The position numbers were made by a program, and so were the translations under genes. This document shows positions 35,367-44,562 of a stretch of DNA of 64,000 nt, in pieces; the first letter of the stretch is position 1; each line of letters opens with the position of its first letter. The notes under the pieces were generated by a model, which was given only the letters and a program-made list of their open reading frames with translations, did not search any database and was not told where the DNA came from. The stretch comes from Leucothrix arctica (GTDB lineage: Bacteria; Pseudomonadota; Gammaproteobacteria; Thiotrichales; Thiotrichaceae), in NCBI RefSeq assembly GCF_003172895.1, contig NZ_QGKL01000019.1, positions 1 through 64,000 on the forward strand, in the 5' to 3' direction.

Positions 35367-36125
35367 TTAATTTCTTGCTCTTGCCAACTGCTGCTGTCTA
35401 GCCTTTTGCTGAGCAAGGTATATCGCTCTTGCACGCTGGTGCTGCAATTGCTTTTGACGCACGCGTTCTTGTTGCTGCGCTAGGATTATTTGGCGTTTTC
35501 TGGCTTCAGCATTTCGCAAGTTCTGCTGTCTGATCTGCGCTTGCTTTTGCAGTTGCAACTGACGCTGCTGTGCTTGGCGCTGATTAGCGTTATTGTCATC
35601 AACCCACAGTGCTTGGTAAGCGTCTGGAGGAATAGCCATGATAGTGTCGCCAGTATTATCGGTTTGTACTGGACTAGGTGCAGCTGCTGGCGCTGCATTT
35701 TGCTGATTATCATCTGACCAAAGCGCTTGATACGATCCAGATGAGATATTCATTTTAGTTTCGCGAGTCACTGCCTGAACTGGCTTAGACGTGGTCGTCG
35801 CAATCGTATATGACTGCCCTGTTTTGAGCTTTCTAATCAACTTAAAACGTCGGTTAAAGAATTCAACCATTTGTTGGTTTTTAGCGGTCAGTACACCTGC
35901 TCCGCATTCAGACGCGGTATTCATTAGTGAAATAGTACTGTTTAAACCTGTTTCAAGCTGCTTACAATCAGTCTTACATTCTGAATACTGTTTAAGGCGA
36001 ACGCTTGTGGTCTCAACGGTTTGACCGAGTGAGCCATTTGTCCATTCACAGCCAGCGTAAACGTTTGACGTTGCTGCAATCGTGATCGCACTAAAAAGTA
36101 CGACTTTATTTATTTGGTATTTCAT
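35367..36125 (-). CDS. Secreted glutamine-rich protein, unknown function
   Basis: A 252-residue exported protein that I cannot place in a family. Signal peptide about 1-24 (ending NVYAGCEW). Residues about 25-110 contain six cysteines and hydrophobic heptads. Then come two copies of a YQALWxDDN motif (SYQALWSDDNQQN, AYQALWVDDNNANQ). The last 75 residues are almost all Q, R, K, A and N, probably a long charged helix. It is convergent with the ABC exporter gene (11 bases between stops). A periplasmic or surface role is possible. Confidence 0.6.
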   Translation of the reverse strand: MKYQINKVVLFSAITIAATSNVYAGCEWTNGSLGQTVETTSVRLKQYSECKTDCKQLETGLNSTISLMNTASECGAGVLTAKNQQMVEFFNRRFKLIRKLKTGQSYTIATTTSKPVQAVTRETKMNISSGSYQALWSDDNQQNAAPAAAPSPVQTDNTGDTIMAIPPDAYQALWVDDNNANQRQAQQRQLQLQKQAQIRQQNLRNAEARKRQIILAQQQERVRQKQLQHQRARAIYLAQQKARQQQLARARN

Positions 36126-36361
36126 TTTAACCCCTGAAGAGAAAACGGCGTTGTTGTTGTAATTTCCGTTTATCTTAAGACATATTATGGCGCTTTATCA
36201 TTGAAGGCACAACATTATACGATAATGTGTACCTTCTCAAAATAAGCCTAGATGAATGCCATTTTTTCCGATAATTACTAGCCTTTATTGCTATTTTATA
36301 CCTCAATAATTAGAAGCATAGCGACAGTAAATTAATGGATGAAACCTATAAATTGACGACG

Positions 36362-36967
36362 TTATAGCGATTGATATAGAAGCCAAACTGCAATACCAAT
36401 TAGCATAAGCCCAAAGACTTTACTTTGAACTTGAACCGCATAACTAGACGCAAACTTCTTAGCCATCCATGAGCCGCCAAACGACCACGTCATATGAGTG
36501 CATAAGTTAAGCACCAATAGCGCTAAACTCAGCGACAGCACTTCATAGATTATTGACTCATCTTTATCCAAAAACTGAGAGTACATTGTCATGACAATTG
36601 TTATTCCCTTGACGTTTAACGCTTGAGATATCACGCCATCCATAAAAGTGAGCTGACCTTCCAGTTCCTTTGTTTGAATGCCCTTTCGAATTAAAAACTT
36701 ATAACCCAACCAAAGGATATACAAAACCCCGCCTATTTGGACGATGAAAAAAAGCTTGGGGTATTTCAGTACAATTGCTGACAAGCCGAAGCCTGCAAGC
36801 AACGCATAAGTCGTATAAACGAGATCAAGCCCTAGGATAAAAGGGATAGATTTTTTGAAACCATTTGACGCACCACAAACCGCGCATAAAACATTTCCCG
36901 GGCCGGCACTAAACACCAGTGGGAAGATAATCCCCAACCACAAGACAAACTCAGACAGTGAACCCAT
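36362..36967 (-). CDS. LysE/RhtB-family exporter
   Basis: A 201-residue membrane protein with six hydrophobic helices in the LysE pattern. FSAGPGNVLCAVCGASNGFKKSI is the conserved first-loop motif in two pieces (GPGNV is the typical P-G box). These proteins export amino acids or related compounds, for example lysine or homoserine. It is the last gene of the minus-strand ureide operon, 32 bases after allA, so the cargo could be an amino compound or a pathway metabolite such as an ureide or urea-linked product; that is inference. Confidence 0.85.
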   Translation of the reverse strand: MGSLSEFVLWLGIIFPLVFSAGPGNVLCAVCGASNGFKKSIPFILGLDLVYTTYALLAGFGLSAIVLKYPKLFFIVQIGGVLYILWLGYKFLIRKGIQTKELEGQLTFMDGVISQALNVKGITIVMTMYSQFLDKDESIIYEVLSLSLALLVLNLCTHMTWSFGGSWMAKKFASSYAVQVQSKVFGLMLIGIAVWLLYQSL

Positions 36968-36999
36968 TGATCAAACCTTTAGCCTTAAAGTGACTGTCA

Positions 37000-37521
37000 T
37001 TATTTCGGGATATCTAAGTGAACATCGACGTCAGGAAAGTGAAATTCCTCATAATTATTCCCTTCACCACCACGGTCAATCATTAACATTTTGATGCCAT
37101 CAGCCAGTGGTGCCATCGGCATATGCCAGACGCTACGGTTGTAGTTGATCCCTTGCTTGCCATTGGTAATAAACGCACGAATATCGCTAGGCTCAATATG
37201 GTCTTGTGCAGGTGCTACCGCGACAATCATCGGTGTATCATCCATCGGAATAAACGCTTGGCTACCCAAAGGATGACGCTCCAAAAACACGATATGATAT
37301 GGCAATGCTGTGGCTTTATTGCAGATCGCAATATTGATTAATGGACGCCCGCCCTCTGGCGTGACATCAATCGTTGCGAGATCATTAAACCGTTCAATCA
37401 ATCCACCGTTGATACTAAAGTGGTTTTCACTGTTCGGGTCTGCTTCGATAACGTCGCCAAACGGGGCAAAGCCTTCAGCCGTTAATGGCTCAGCGACTAG
37501 CTGTATTTTCTTTTTTTCCAT
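37000..37521 (-). CDS. allA: Ureidoglycolate lyase
   Basis: A 173-residue AllA-type lyase that cleaves (S)-ureidoglycolate to glyoxylate and urea. The start KIQLVAEPLTAEGFAPFGDVIEAD, NGGLIERFNDLA and the end 'NYEEFHFPDV' are diagnostic in pieces. The enzyme is a dimeric cupin-like protein; His and Glu active-site residues are in the FLERHPLGSQAFIP and 'GINYNRSVWHMPMAPLAD' segments. Full length. It follows allantoicase on the same strand and gives the glyoxylate used by the divergently encoded malate synthase. Confidence 0.93.
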   Translation of the reverse strand: MEKKKIQLVAEPLTAEGFAPFGDVIEADPNSENHFSINGGLIERFNDLATIDVTPEGGRPLINIAICNKATALPYHIVFLERHPLGSQAFIPMDDTPMIVAVAPAQDHIEPSDIRAFITNGKQGINYNRSVWHMPMAPLADGIKMLMIDRGGEGNNYEEFHFPDVDVHLDIPK

Positions 37522-37636
37522 GATCAGTCACTCAAAATGGTGTTTGTTGTTTTTTCTGTTTACCAATGCAGGTGCGTCTACTCTGTATTAGCCACATGCA
37601 TTGGCAATCTCGAAGCTGATGATGCAGCCGGACTAG

Positions 37637-38644
37637 TTAATCAGTCACAACCTTACCGAACATGCGCAAACGACTAATACCGCCATCAGGAAATGTGTTC
37701 AAACGAATGTGAGAGATTTTACCCAAGGCAATGATCTCTTTTTCAAAACGCGCAATCGCATCCATGGATAAGGACTGAGGGGGTAACAGTTCACGCCAGA
37801 AAATACTCTGAGGCACTAAAGACTCATCCGTACCATAGTCAACGAATGCCGCTTGTATCGAGCATTGATCAGGGAAATTACCTTTAAAGTGGGCGGTATC
37901 GACTTCAATCGTTTCAATTTCACCTGCACAGGCTAGTTCAAAGATAGCCCAGTCATTACCCGGCTCACGACGACGACGCGTTTCCCAACCATCACCCATA
38001 TTGACACCACGGCCAGGGTTAATGATGTTTGTCGCAGCACCAAAATGCTCATCGTTAGTCACTACCGCACGGCCACCGTTGAGTGCCGACACTAAGTCAA
38101 TACTGCCTTCTGCTGCTAACTTATCCCAATCATGCTGTAACTGACCGTAAACACGTAAACGTGCAATACCACCGTCTGGGTAAATATTAAGGCGAATATG
38201 CGTAAACGTAGCGTCAGTATCCAGCTCAAATTTACGTTGTGAGTTACCTTCTAATGGCGTTGAAACCACCAACTCAGTCCATACTATGTCATCACCCAAC
38301 ACATCATCGGTGCTTGAAGCGCAAGCATCAATAGACGCTGCCGCTGGGTAGTTACCTGTAAAATGAGACGTATCGACCAAAAACGAATGTAACGTCGCCT
38401 TACCGCCCAGTTTGATGATGCAGTAGTCATAACCTTCGTGACGCTTTCGACGCGTTTCCCAGCCGTCCATCCACTTGCCGTTGTCGTCAAACTTACCGTC
38501 AATAAATACCGCTGGCTCAGGCTTGATCAAACGGGCTTTATCCGCAAAAAAATCATCCGTAGCATAGATAACTTCAGCACCTAATCGTGGGTCAGCTAGG
38601 TTAGTGGGCTCTGAGAAAATAAGCGTATTTGTGTGTGAACTCAT
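37637..38644 (-). CDS. alc: Allantoicase
   Basis: A 335-residue allantoicase that hydrolyses allantoate to (S)-ureidoglycolate and urea. It has the expected internal duplication: MDGWETRRKRHEGYDYCIIK in the first domain (about 50-75) and MGDGWETRRRREPGNDWAIF in the second (about 215-240), the two lobes of the beta-jelly-roll pair. The C-terminal HIRLNTFPDGGISRLRMFG mirrors HIRLNIYPDGGIARLRVYG earlier. Length is normal. It is located between uraD and allA, with 115- and 39-base gaps. Confidence 0.95.
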   Translation of the reverse strand: MSSHTNTLIFSEPTNLADPRLGAEVIYATDDFFADKARLIKPEPAVFIDGKFDDNGKWMDGWETRRKRHEGYDYCIIKLGGKATLHSFLVDTSHFTGNYPAAASIDACASSTDDVLGDDIVWTELVVSTPLEGNSQRKFELDTDATFTHIRLNIYPDGGIARLRVYGQLQHDWDKLAAEGSIDLVSALNGGRAVVTNDEHFGAATNIINPGRGVNMGDGWETRRRREPGNDWAIFELACAGEIETIEVDTAHFKGNFPDQCSIQAAFVDYGTDESLVPQSIFWRELLPPQSLSMDAIARFEKEIIALGKISHIRLNTFPDGGISRLRMFGKVVTD

Positions 38645-38683
38645 ATTATTTTTGTCCTTCGCGGGTGTTATTCGTTTTAGCGC

Positions 38684-39208
38684 TTATGTGTTGGCAATAT
38701 CGTCAAGTCGAAACAACGCAATCTTATTTATTTCGCTAATCGCTTGCTGATATTCAGCATCCCATTCATTGTGAATGCGTTCTTCAAAAGCCGCTAAAAT
38801 GATGTGTCGGTTACTCCCCTTTACCGCTTTGATAAAAGGAAACTTAAATTTGTCTTTATAAGCTGTGTTTAATGCCTGAAAGCGCGCAAACTCTTCGTCG
38901 CTGCACTGATCAATGCCTGCACCTGACTGCTCTGAAGTCGACTCTTTAGTCAACGTTCCTTCCGCTGCCGCTTTACCCGCTAAATCTGGATGCGCATTTA
39001 TCAACGCCAACTTTTGTTCTTTGCTAGCACTCGCCAACACCGTTTTAAAACATTGACTGAGTGACCCAACATCGTCTTGTTCAGCCGTGAGTCCATTTGC
39101 AAACACGGCCTCAGCAATCCATACAGAATGCTCATACACGCCACCGAATATTTCGATAAAACGCGCTTCAGTCATCAGGCTTGGTTTTTCATTAAATAGA
39201 CAACTCAC
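38684..39208 (-). CDS. uraD: OHCU decarboxylase
   Basis: A 174-residue 2-oxo-4-hydroxy-4-carboxy-5-ureidoimidazoline decarboxylase that completes conversion of urate to (S)-allantoin. The catalytic His is in LINAHPDLAGKAAAEGTL, and the following SEQSGAGIDQCSDEEFARFQALN, split here, is the conserved substrate-binding helix region. Length is normal for the family. It is 6 bases downstream of puuE and clearly in the same operon, between puuE and allantoicase. Confidence 0.95.
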   Translation of the reverse strand: MSCLFNEKPSLMTEARFIEIFGGVYEHSVWIAEAVFANGLTAEQDDVGSLSQCFKTVLASASKEQKLALINAHPDLAGKAAAEGTLTKESTSEQSGAGIDQCSDEEFARFQALNTAYKDKFKFPFIKAVKGSNRHIILAAFEERIHNEWDAEYQQAISEINKIALFRLDDIANT

Positions 39209-39214
39209 GATAAA

Positions 39215-40138
39215 CTATCCTTTATACGGATGCTCTTGCATCCAGTGTTTTGCGATATCAACACGACGACAGATCCAAACACGCTCATGTGATTCGATAT
39301 AATCTAAGATTCGTTGCAGCGCTTTAAAACGTCCCGGACGGCCCATCAAACGACAGTGCAAACCAATGGATAACATCTTAGGTGACTCTTCACCCTCTTC
39401 GTACAACACATCAAACGCGTCTTTTACGTACTGAAAGAACTGCTCACCACTGTTAAAACCTTGGGGTGTCGCAAAGCGCATATCGTTTGTATCAAGCGTA
39501 TAAGGCACCACTAAATGCGGCACAGTTTTATCGTTACTTTTGGTGACTTTTGTCCAAAACGGCAAGTCGTCACCGTAGTTATCTGAGTCATACAAAAAGC
39601 TACCGTTATCTGCAACAAGTCGACGGGTATTCGGACTGTCACGCCCCGTGTACCAACCCTGTGGCGCTTCGCCTGTTAGGTCTTTTATGATCTGAATCGC
39701 TTTCTCTAAGTGCGCTTTTTCAGTCGTCTCGTCCATGTCTTGATAATGCAGCCAGCGATAACCATGACACGCAATCTCATGCCCTAAATCAACAAACGCT
39801 TTGGTCACTTCAGGGTGTCGTTCCAACGCCATCGCCACGCCAAAAATAGTCAGTGGCAATTCACGTTTTTCAAACTCTTTTAAGATACGCCATACACCTG
39901 CACGAGAGCCGTACTCGTAAATAGACTCCATACTCATATGACGATCAGGAAACGACTCTGCCCCAACGATTTCTGATAAGAATCGCTCAGAACCAGCGTC
40001 ACCTTCTAGTACATTGTTCTCGCTACCTTCTTCGTAGTTCAGTACAAACTGCACAGCTATTTTTGCTTTATTAGGCCAGTTAGCATGCGGCGGGTTACGA
40101 CCGTAACCAACTAAATCTCGTGGATATTCATTGCTCAT
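39215..40138 (-). CDS. puuE: Allantoinase, PuuE type
   Basis: A 307-residue polysaccharide-deacetylase-fold allantoinase that opens the allantoin ring to allantoate without a metal cofactor, unlike the AllB type. The start PRDLVGYGRNPPHANWPNKAKIAVQFVLNYEEG, given in two parts, and GHEIACHGYRWLHYQDMD are diagnostic. GWYTGRDSPNTRRL and SIGLHCRLMGRPGR are also typical. Full length. It sits 21 bases after puuD and 6 before uraD on the minus strand. Confidence 0.95.
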   Translation of the reverse strand: MSNEYPRDLVGYGRNPPHANWPNKAKIAVQFVLNYEEGSENNVLEGDAGSERFLSEIVGAESFPDRHMSMESIYEYGSRAGVWRILKEFEKRELPLTIFGVAMALERHPEVTKAFVDLGHEIACHGYRWLHYQDMDETTEKAHLEKAIQIIKDLTGEAPQGWYTGRDSPNTRRLVADNGSFLYDSDNYGDDLPFWTKVTKSNDKTVPHLVVPYTLDTNDMRFATPQGFNSGEQFFQYVKDAFDVLYEEGEESPKMLSIGLHCRLMGRPGRFKALQRILDYIESHERVWICRRVDIAKHWMQEHPYKG

Positions 40139-40159
40139 TTCAATCAGTACTCTTCTTAA

Positions 40160-41425
40160 TTAACGCGCTTGAGATAAAAACCAAGCATTAATAACGTCAC
40201 GTTCTTCAGCCGTCATTTTCGTCATATTGGCGATCGGCATAACTTTAGTCACCACCGACTGTTGGTGTATTTTTATGGCATGAGTAGTAACTTGCTCAGC
40301 CGTGTCCATCAAGAAACCAGAAGGCGCAGAGCTAAAGCCCGCCATCGTTGGTGATGCGCTATGGCAGACCGTACAACGTTGTTGAATGATTGGCATCGCT
40401 TGGTCAAGAAGAGCCTCTGTTGACAGCGCAACAGTTCCATTCACATCAGACTTGCTCACCGCAACTGGTTTAGGTGGCGATGTGATTGCAAAACTAAGAA
40501 TGAGCAAAATAGCAAATGCAATGGCTAATGGAATCAATGAGGCCGTCTTCTCTTCCCCACTCACAAAACCACGCTCAGCATTTTCTCGTGCGGCAAAGTG
40601 ACGTTGCACAAAGTAAATTCGAATCAATCCACCGGCTAGCGTGATCCCCACCAATACGACCCAGTTCCACTCGTGACCAAACGTCATCGCATAGTGGTTA
40701 CTGATCATGACAAACAGTACTGGCAAGGTGAAGAATGTGTTGTGTATTGAACGTTGTTTGGCACGCATACCGTGGATAGGGTCAACTGGCTCGCCTTTGC
40801 TAGCCGCTTCAACCATCGCACGTTGACCCGGCATGATAACGAAGAACACGTTACCCACCATGATTGTTCCTAAAATCGCGCCGAAGTGAATGTAAGCACC
40901 GCGACCACTAAATAGCTCGCACAAGCCCCATGAGGTAAAACATAACAGCACAAAAATTATTGCACCGAGTACCTTCTCGTTTTCTCCGAACTTTGATCGG
41001 CAAAGCACATCGTAAGTAATCCAACCTTGGACGATCACTGCAATACTTAAAACAATTGCGAAAGTTTTTGATAGGTCTGCAACAGATGAATCAATCAGGT
41101 AAAACTCAGCACCGTACCAATAGATAAGCGCGAGCATAAACATACCCGTGATCCACGTGGTGTACGCTTCCCACTTGAACCAATGCAGGTTCGCAGGCAT
41201 CACCGAAGGGGCAACCTTGTACTTTTGTGCGTGGTAAAAGCCACCACCATGAACTGACCAAAGCTCACCACCGACACCTTTGTCGTTGTCACCGTCTTTT
41301 TTAGGCGACTCAAGATGGTTGTCTAACCATACAAAGTAAAACGATGCGCCAATCCAAGCGATACCAACGATCATGTGTAACCATCGGCCTAGAAGATTTA
41401 ACCATTCAATAAGATGTGCTTCCAC
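40160..41425 (-). CDS. puuD: Urate hydroxylase (oxidase) with cytochrome c domain
   Basis: A 421-residue integral-membrane urate oxidase that converts urate to 5-hydroxyisourate and passes electrons to the respiratory chain. Residues about 1-310 have about eight transmembrane helices, starting LNLLGRWLHMIVGIAWIGAS. Residues about 345-421 are a cytochrome c domain with heme motif CTVCH and a likely Met ligand in KVMPIANMTKMTAEE. This replaces the soluble uricase. It lies in the centre of the operon between uraH and puuE. Confidence 0.95.
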   Translation of the reverse strand: MEAHLIEWLNLLGRWLHMIVGIAWIGASFYFVWLDNHLESPKKDGDNDKGVGGELWSVHGGGFYHAQKYKVAPSVMPANLHWFKWEAYTTWITGMFMLALIYWYGAEFYLIDSSVADLSKTFAIVLSIAVIVQGWITYDVLCRSKFGENEKVLGAIIFVLLCFTSWGLCELFSGRGAYIHFGAILGTIMVGNVFFVIMPGQRAMVEAASKGEPVDPIHGMRAKQRSIHNTFFTLPVLFVMISNHYAMTFGHEWNWVVLVGITLAGGLIRIYFVQRHFAARENAERGFVSGEEKTASLIPLAIAFAILLILSFAITSPPKPVAVSKSDVNGTVALSTEALLDQAMPIIQQRCTVCHSASPTMAGFSSAPSGFLMDTAEQVTTHAIKIHQQSVVTKVMPIANMTKMTAEERDVINAWFLSQAR

Positions 41426-41516
41426 ATTTCACCCTTTCAGCCCTGCTGATTTATACGTCTAACTTATTTAATAACAAATTTAAACTGCCACATCATCGTG
41501 GATGCGACTTGGCCTA

Positions 41517-41873
41517 TTAGCTGCCGCGATACGTCGAATAACTCCACGGCGACACCAAAAGTGGCACGTGGTAATGATCTAGGTTTTGAATACCGAAGCA
41601 AATCGGTACGTCAGATAAAAATGGTGTGTCGCTGCTGTTATCTGCTGCAAAGTAGTCTGCAACTTTAAAGACGATCTTCCAGTAGCCTAGAGCAAATTCG
41701 TCTTCGTTTAATAGGGGTGTATCAGTACGGCCATCATCGTTGGTGATGACTGTTTTAACCAACTCGGCACTGGCATCATGTGCCGCACCTGACATTTTGT
41801 AGAGACATATTTCAACGCCTTTAGCAGGACAACCATTAGCCGTATCAAGTATGTGTGTAGTAAGTATGTTCAT
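41517..41873 (-). CDS. uraH: 5-Hydroxyisourate hydrolase
   Basis: A 118-residue transthyretin-related protein that hydrolyses 5-hydroxyisourate to OHCU, the step between PuuD and UraD. The N-terminal LTTHILDTANGCPAKGV contains the active-site His, RTDTPLL the Arg, and the C-terminal end is YRGS, the family signature. The length is typical. It is separated from the permease gene by a hairpin and lies 91 bases ahead of puuD. Confidence 0.96.
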   Translation of the reverse strand: MNILTTHILDTANGCPAKGVEICLYKMSGAAHDASAELVKTVITNDDGRTDTPLLNEDEFALGYWKIVFKVADYFAADNSSDTPFLSDVPICFGIQNLDHYHVPLLVSPWSYSTYRGS

Positions 41874-41901
41874 AGTCGCTCTATCATTTATAACCCTACT
41901 A

Positions 41902-41928
41902 GGATGGCCACTAAAACAGCGACCATCC
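41902..41928. repeat. Intercistronic hairpin permease-uraH
   Basis: GGATGGCCACT and AGCGACCATCC pair with two mismatches around AAAAC. There is no T-run. Situated between the permease stop and uraH start, it may adjust the ratio of permease and enzyme mRNA or mark a partial terminator. Confidence 0.5.
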
Positions 41929-41951
41929 CAATAGGAGTAAGGACTTAATTA

Positions 41952-43322
41952 TCAGGCTTTTTCTTCGTCTGCCGCTTCTTCAGGAAGTACTAAATTAAGT
42001 ATTATCGCGATGAATGCAGCAGGTAATAGACCTGAGCTTAGTAATATTTTAGCAGTAGCTGGTAAGTGCTGTAGTGCACCTGGCTCTAGCTGTAGACCTA
42101 GACCAATTGAGATTGCTAGTGCAAAAATCATCATGTTGCGCTTGTTCCATTTAACCTCAGACAACATAGAAGCACCCGCACTCACTACCATACCAAACAT
42201 AACGATAACGCCACCACCCAACACTTCGATTGGGATAGATGAAATAACCGCACCGACTTTAGGAATGAAGCCACAGATGATAAGGAAGATCGCACCGATT
42301 GTTGCAACGTGACGACTCATCACACCTGTCATCGCAATCAAACCCACATTTTGTGAGAACGATGTATTTGGTAATGCGCCAAAGAAACCAGAGATCATTG
42401 TACCTAGACCATCAGCATACGTTGCACCTTTGATTTCAGCTTCTGTTGCTTCACGACCTGCACCACCTTTAGTGATACCTGTGACATCTCCAACTGTTTC
42501 GATCGCAGAGATAACACCCATCAAGCAAAAACCGATAACCGCTGCAAAGCTAAACTCAAAGCCAAACTTAAACGGTACTGGCATTGCGAAATCTGCTGCT
42601 CGGCTAACATTGTCTAAGTTAACCATGCCTAAGAAGTAAGCGACTATGTAACCAATAATCAAACCGACTAAAACCGCTGCTGAAGACAAGATGCCTTTGG
42701 CAAAAAACTTTAATCCGTAAGTACTAACGATGACAATAATCGCGACAGACCAGTTTTGTAAGCTCCCGTACTCTGGCTTACCAATCGCAGGAACACCACC
42801 CGCCGCATACTGAATGCCGACCTTAAGCAGTGCCAAACCGATCATTGTTACCACCAAACCTGTTACCAATGGCGGTAATGCAAAACGGAAGCGTCCAATG
42901 AAGGGTGCCAGTAAGGTATGAAATAAACCACCGGCTATGACACCGCACATTAAGACGCCCATCCCATCGACGCCCTTACCTGCTACTAGCGGAATCATGA
43001 TTGGGATAAACGCGAAGCTAGTCCCTTGAACGATAGGCAGTCTTGCACCGACAGGTCCAAAACCAATAGTTTGAAAGAGCGTTGCGATACCGGCGAATAG
43101 CATCGACATTTGAATCATGTAAATAAGGCTTGGGAAGTCTGCGGAGTTGGACCCAAACCCGAACCCTGCTGCACCCGCAACAATAATGGCAGGTGTGACA
43201 TTACTAACAAACATGGCTAGAACATGCTGTATCCCCAATGGTACGGCTTGAGCCATACCCGGAAAGTAATTGGGATCACGTAGCTGTGCTGGCGTCCCTA
43301 TTGATGAATCTGCTTTTGACAT
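41952..43322 (-). CDS. Purine (urate/xanthine) permease, NCS2 family
   Basis: A 456-residue nucleobase:cation symporter with about 12-14 hydrophobic helices. Typical motifs are VPLGIQHVLAMFVSNVTPAIIV near the start (in pieces), LPIVQGTSFAFIPIMIP and FGALPNTSFSQNVGLIAMTG, of which QNVG is the substrate site. It is nearer the UacT/xanthine-urate branch than the UraA branch because its genes are in a urate pathway. It leads the minus-strand operon, so urate or xanthine uptake would supply the enzymes below. Confidence 0.93.
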   Translation of the reverse strand: MSKADSSIGTPAQLRDPNYFPGMAQAVPLGIQHVLAMFVSNVTPAIIVAGAAGFGFGSNSADFPSLIYMIQMSMLFAGIATLFQTIGFGPVGARLPIVQGTSFAFIPIMIPLVAGKGVDGMGVLMCGVIAGGLFHTLLAPFIGRFRFALPPLVTGLVVTMIGLALLKVGIQYAAGGVPAIGKPEYGSLQNWSVAIIVIVSTYGLKFFAKGILSSAAVLVGLIIGYIVAYFLGMVNLDNVSRAADFAMPVPFKFGFEFSFAAVIGFCLMGVISAIETVGDVTGITKGGAGREATEAEIKGATYADGLGTMISGFFGALPNTSFSQNVGLIAMTGVMSRHVATIGAIFLIICGFIPKVGAVISSIPIEVLGGGVIVMFGMVVSAGASMLSEVKWNKRNMMIFALAISIGLGLQLEPGALQHLPATAKILLSSGLLPAAFIAIILNLVLPEEAADEEKA

Positions 43323-43401
43323 AACGGCTCTCTCAAATAGTAATAAGTCTGTTAATGCTTAAGGTAAATACTACCTAAGTATCGAAATGCAAAAACCAAG
43401 C

Positions 43402-43422
43402 CAAAATTTGAATTTCACTATA
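43402..43422. promoter_or_regulatory. Candidate RpiR operator, site 1
   Basis: AAATTTGAATTTCACTATA matches site 2 at 43597-43617 in 18 of 21 bases when aligned in the same direction. Its AAATTTGAATTT core is near-palindromic. It lies close to the permease start on the divergent spacer, fitting control by the RpiR regulator. Confidence 0.45.
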
Positions 43423-43596
43423 AATGAGCAATTAACCGCTTGGGATTTAGCTGCTCACGCTAACACCATCTATCAGATACGTATATATATTAGTAACATA
43501 AAGATCAAAACAGTGCGCAACGCACCAAACAAGAGCAAAATAAATAGATTGACAATATATCTTAAGCGTTCGATATTAGGTTAAATAAATTCATTA

Positions 43597-43617
43597 TGAA
43601 ATTTTAATTTCACTATA
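43597..43617. promoter_or_regulatory. Candidate RpiR operator, site 2
   Basis: TGAAATTTTAATTTCACTATA contains TGAAAT/ATTTCA arms and repeats site 1 at a distance of 195 bases. It lies 66 bases before the regulator start. The remainder of the 360-base spacer is AT-rich with no other clear element. Confidence 0.5.
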
Positions 43618-43682
43618 TATCAAGAGATCTTAAACCATAGGATGTCGTACAATCATCGGTCGGATTATTATTAAAGATAGCC

Positions 43683-44543
43683 ATGACTAAAAAGAAGCAC
43701 ATCACTCTAGAAAGTATTATTGCGCAGCACTACGACACACTGCCAACAGCAGAGCGTAAGTTGGCTGATACTGTACTCGAGTTTCCTGGGGAGCTAGCAT
43801 CCTATACGGCGACAGAGTTAGCTGAGATTGCTGGGGTTTCAAAAGCCGCTGCAACGCGCTTTTTTCAACGCTTGGGCTTTAGTAATTTTGAAGAAGCTAG
43901 ACGACTTGCACGTGACTCTAAAAACTGGGGCTCACCACTCTACTTACAGACCAAAAATGAGCTGAATGAAACGACTGACCAGCACATTCCGCAGTACGTT
44001 GAAGAGGAGACCCAAAACCTCCAACAAACCTTCAACCACGCTGCGCTGAATGATCTTGATGAAATTTGTCATGCCCTTATCGGTGCAAAACGCGTTTGGT
44101 TATTAGGCTATAGAAATAGTCACTATGTGGCTGCTTATGCGCGCTGGCAGTTTATTCAGTTTAGACCCAATGTATTCTTACTACCGTCCAATGGTGGCGA
44201 AACAATGGCTGAGCATATCGCTGACATCCAAGAAGACGACATTGTCATTGTGATTGGTGTGCGCCGACGGGTTAACCAACTATTGAATATTATGCAGGCG
44301 ATCAAAAACACCAAGGCCCCTATTCTGTATTTGACAGACCCTACGGCCAGCAAAACATCCGCTTATGCTAAATGGACGATTAAGATCCCTGTTTCTAGTG
44401 GTTTTCTGTTTGATAGCTACACTTCATTAATGAGTTTTACACGATTTCTAGCGATTGAGAGCTTCCGCATTTCTGGCGAGAAAGGCCGCAATCATTTAAA
44501 AAACATTGAAAACATTCACGACGACCTAAACGAATTTGAATAG
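43683..44543 (+). CDS. MurR/RpiR-family transcriptional regulator
   Basis: A 286-residue regulator. Residues about 1-80 are the RpiR HTH domain (LPTAERKLADTVLEFPGELA, then TELAEIAGVSKAAATRFFQRLG). Residues about 125-260 are a SIS domain, usually sensing sugar phosphates (KRVWLLGYRNSHYVAAYARW, DDIVIVIGVRRR). Similar regulators are encoded beside ureide and hydantoin genes. It is divergent from the urate operon and 19 bases before malate synthase, so it probably controls both sides, perhaps responding to a ureide intermediate; that is inference from position. Confidence 0.88.
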   Translation: MTKKKHITLESIIAQHYDTLPTAERKLADTVLEFPGELASYTATELAEIAGVSKAAATRFFQRLGFSNFEEARRLARDSKNWGSPLYLQTKNELNETTDQHIPQYVEEETQNLQQTFNHAALNDLDEICHALIGAKRVWLLGYRNSHYVAAYARWQFIQFRPNVFLLPSNGGETMAEHIADIQEDDIVIVIGVRRRVNQLLNIMQAIKNTKAPILYLTDPTASKTSAYAKWTIKIPVSSGFLFDSYTSLMSFTRFLAIESFRISGEKGRNHLKNIENIHDDLNEFE

Positions 44544-44562
44544 GTTGATAGAGGACTAAATT

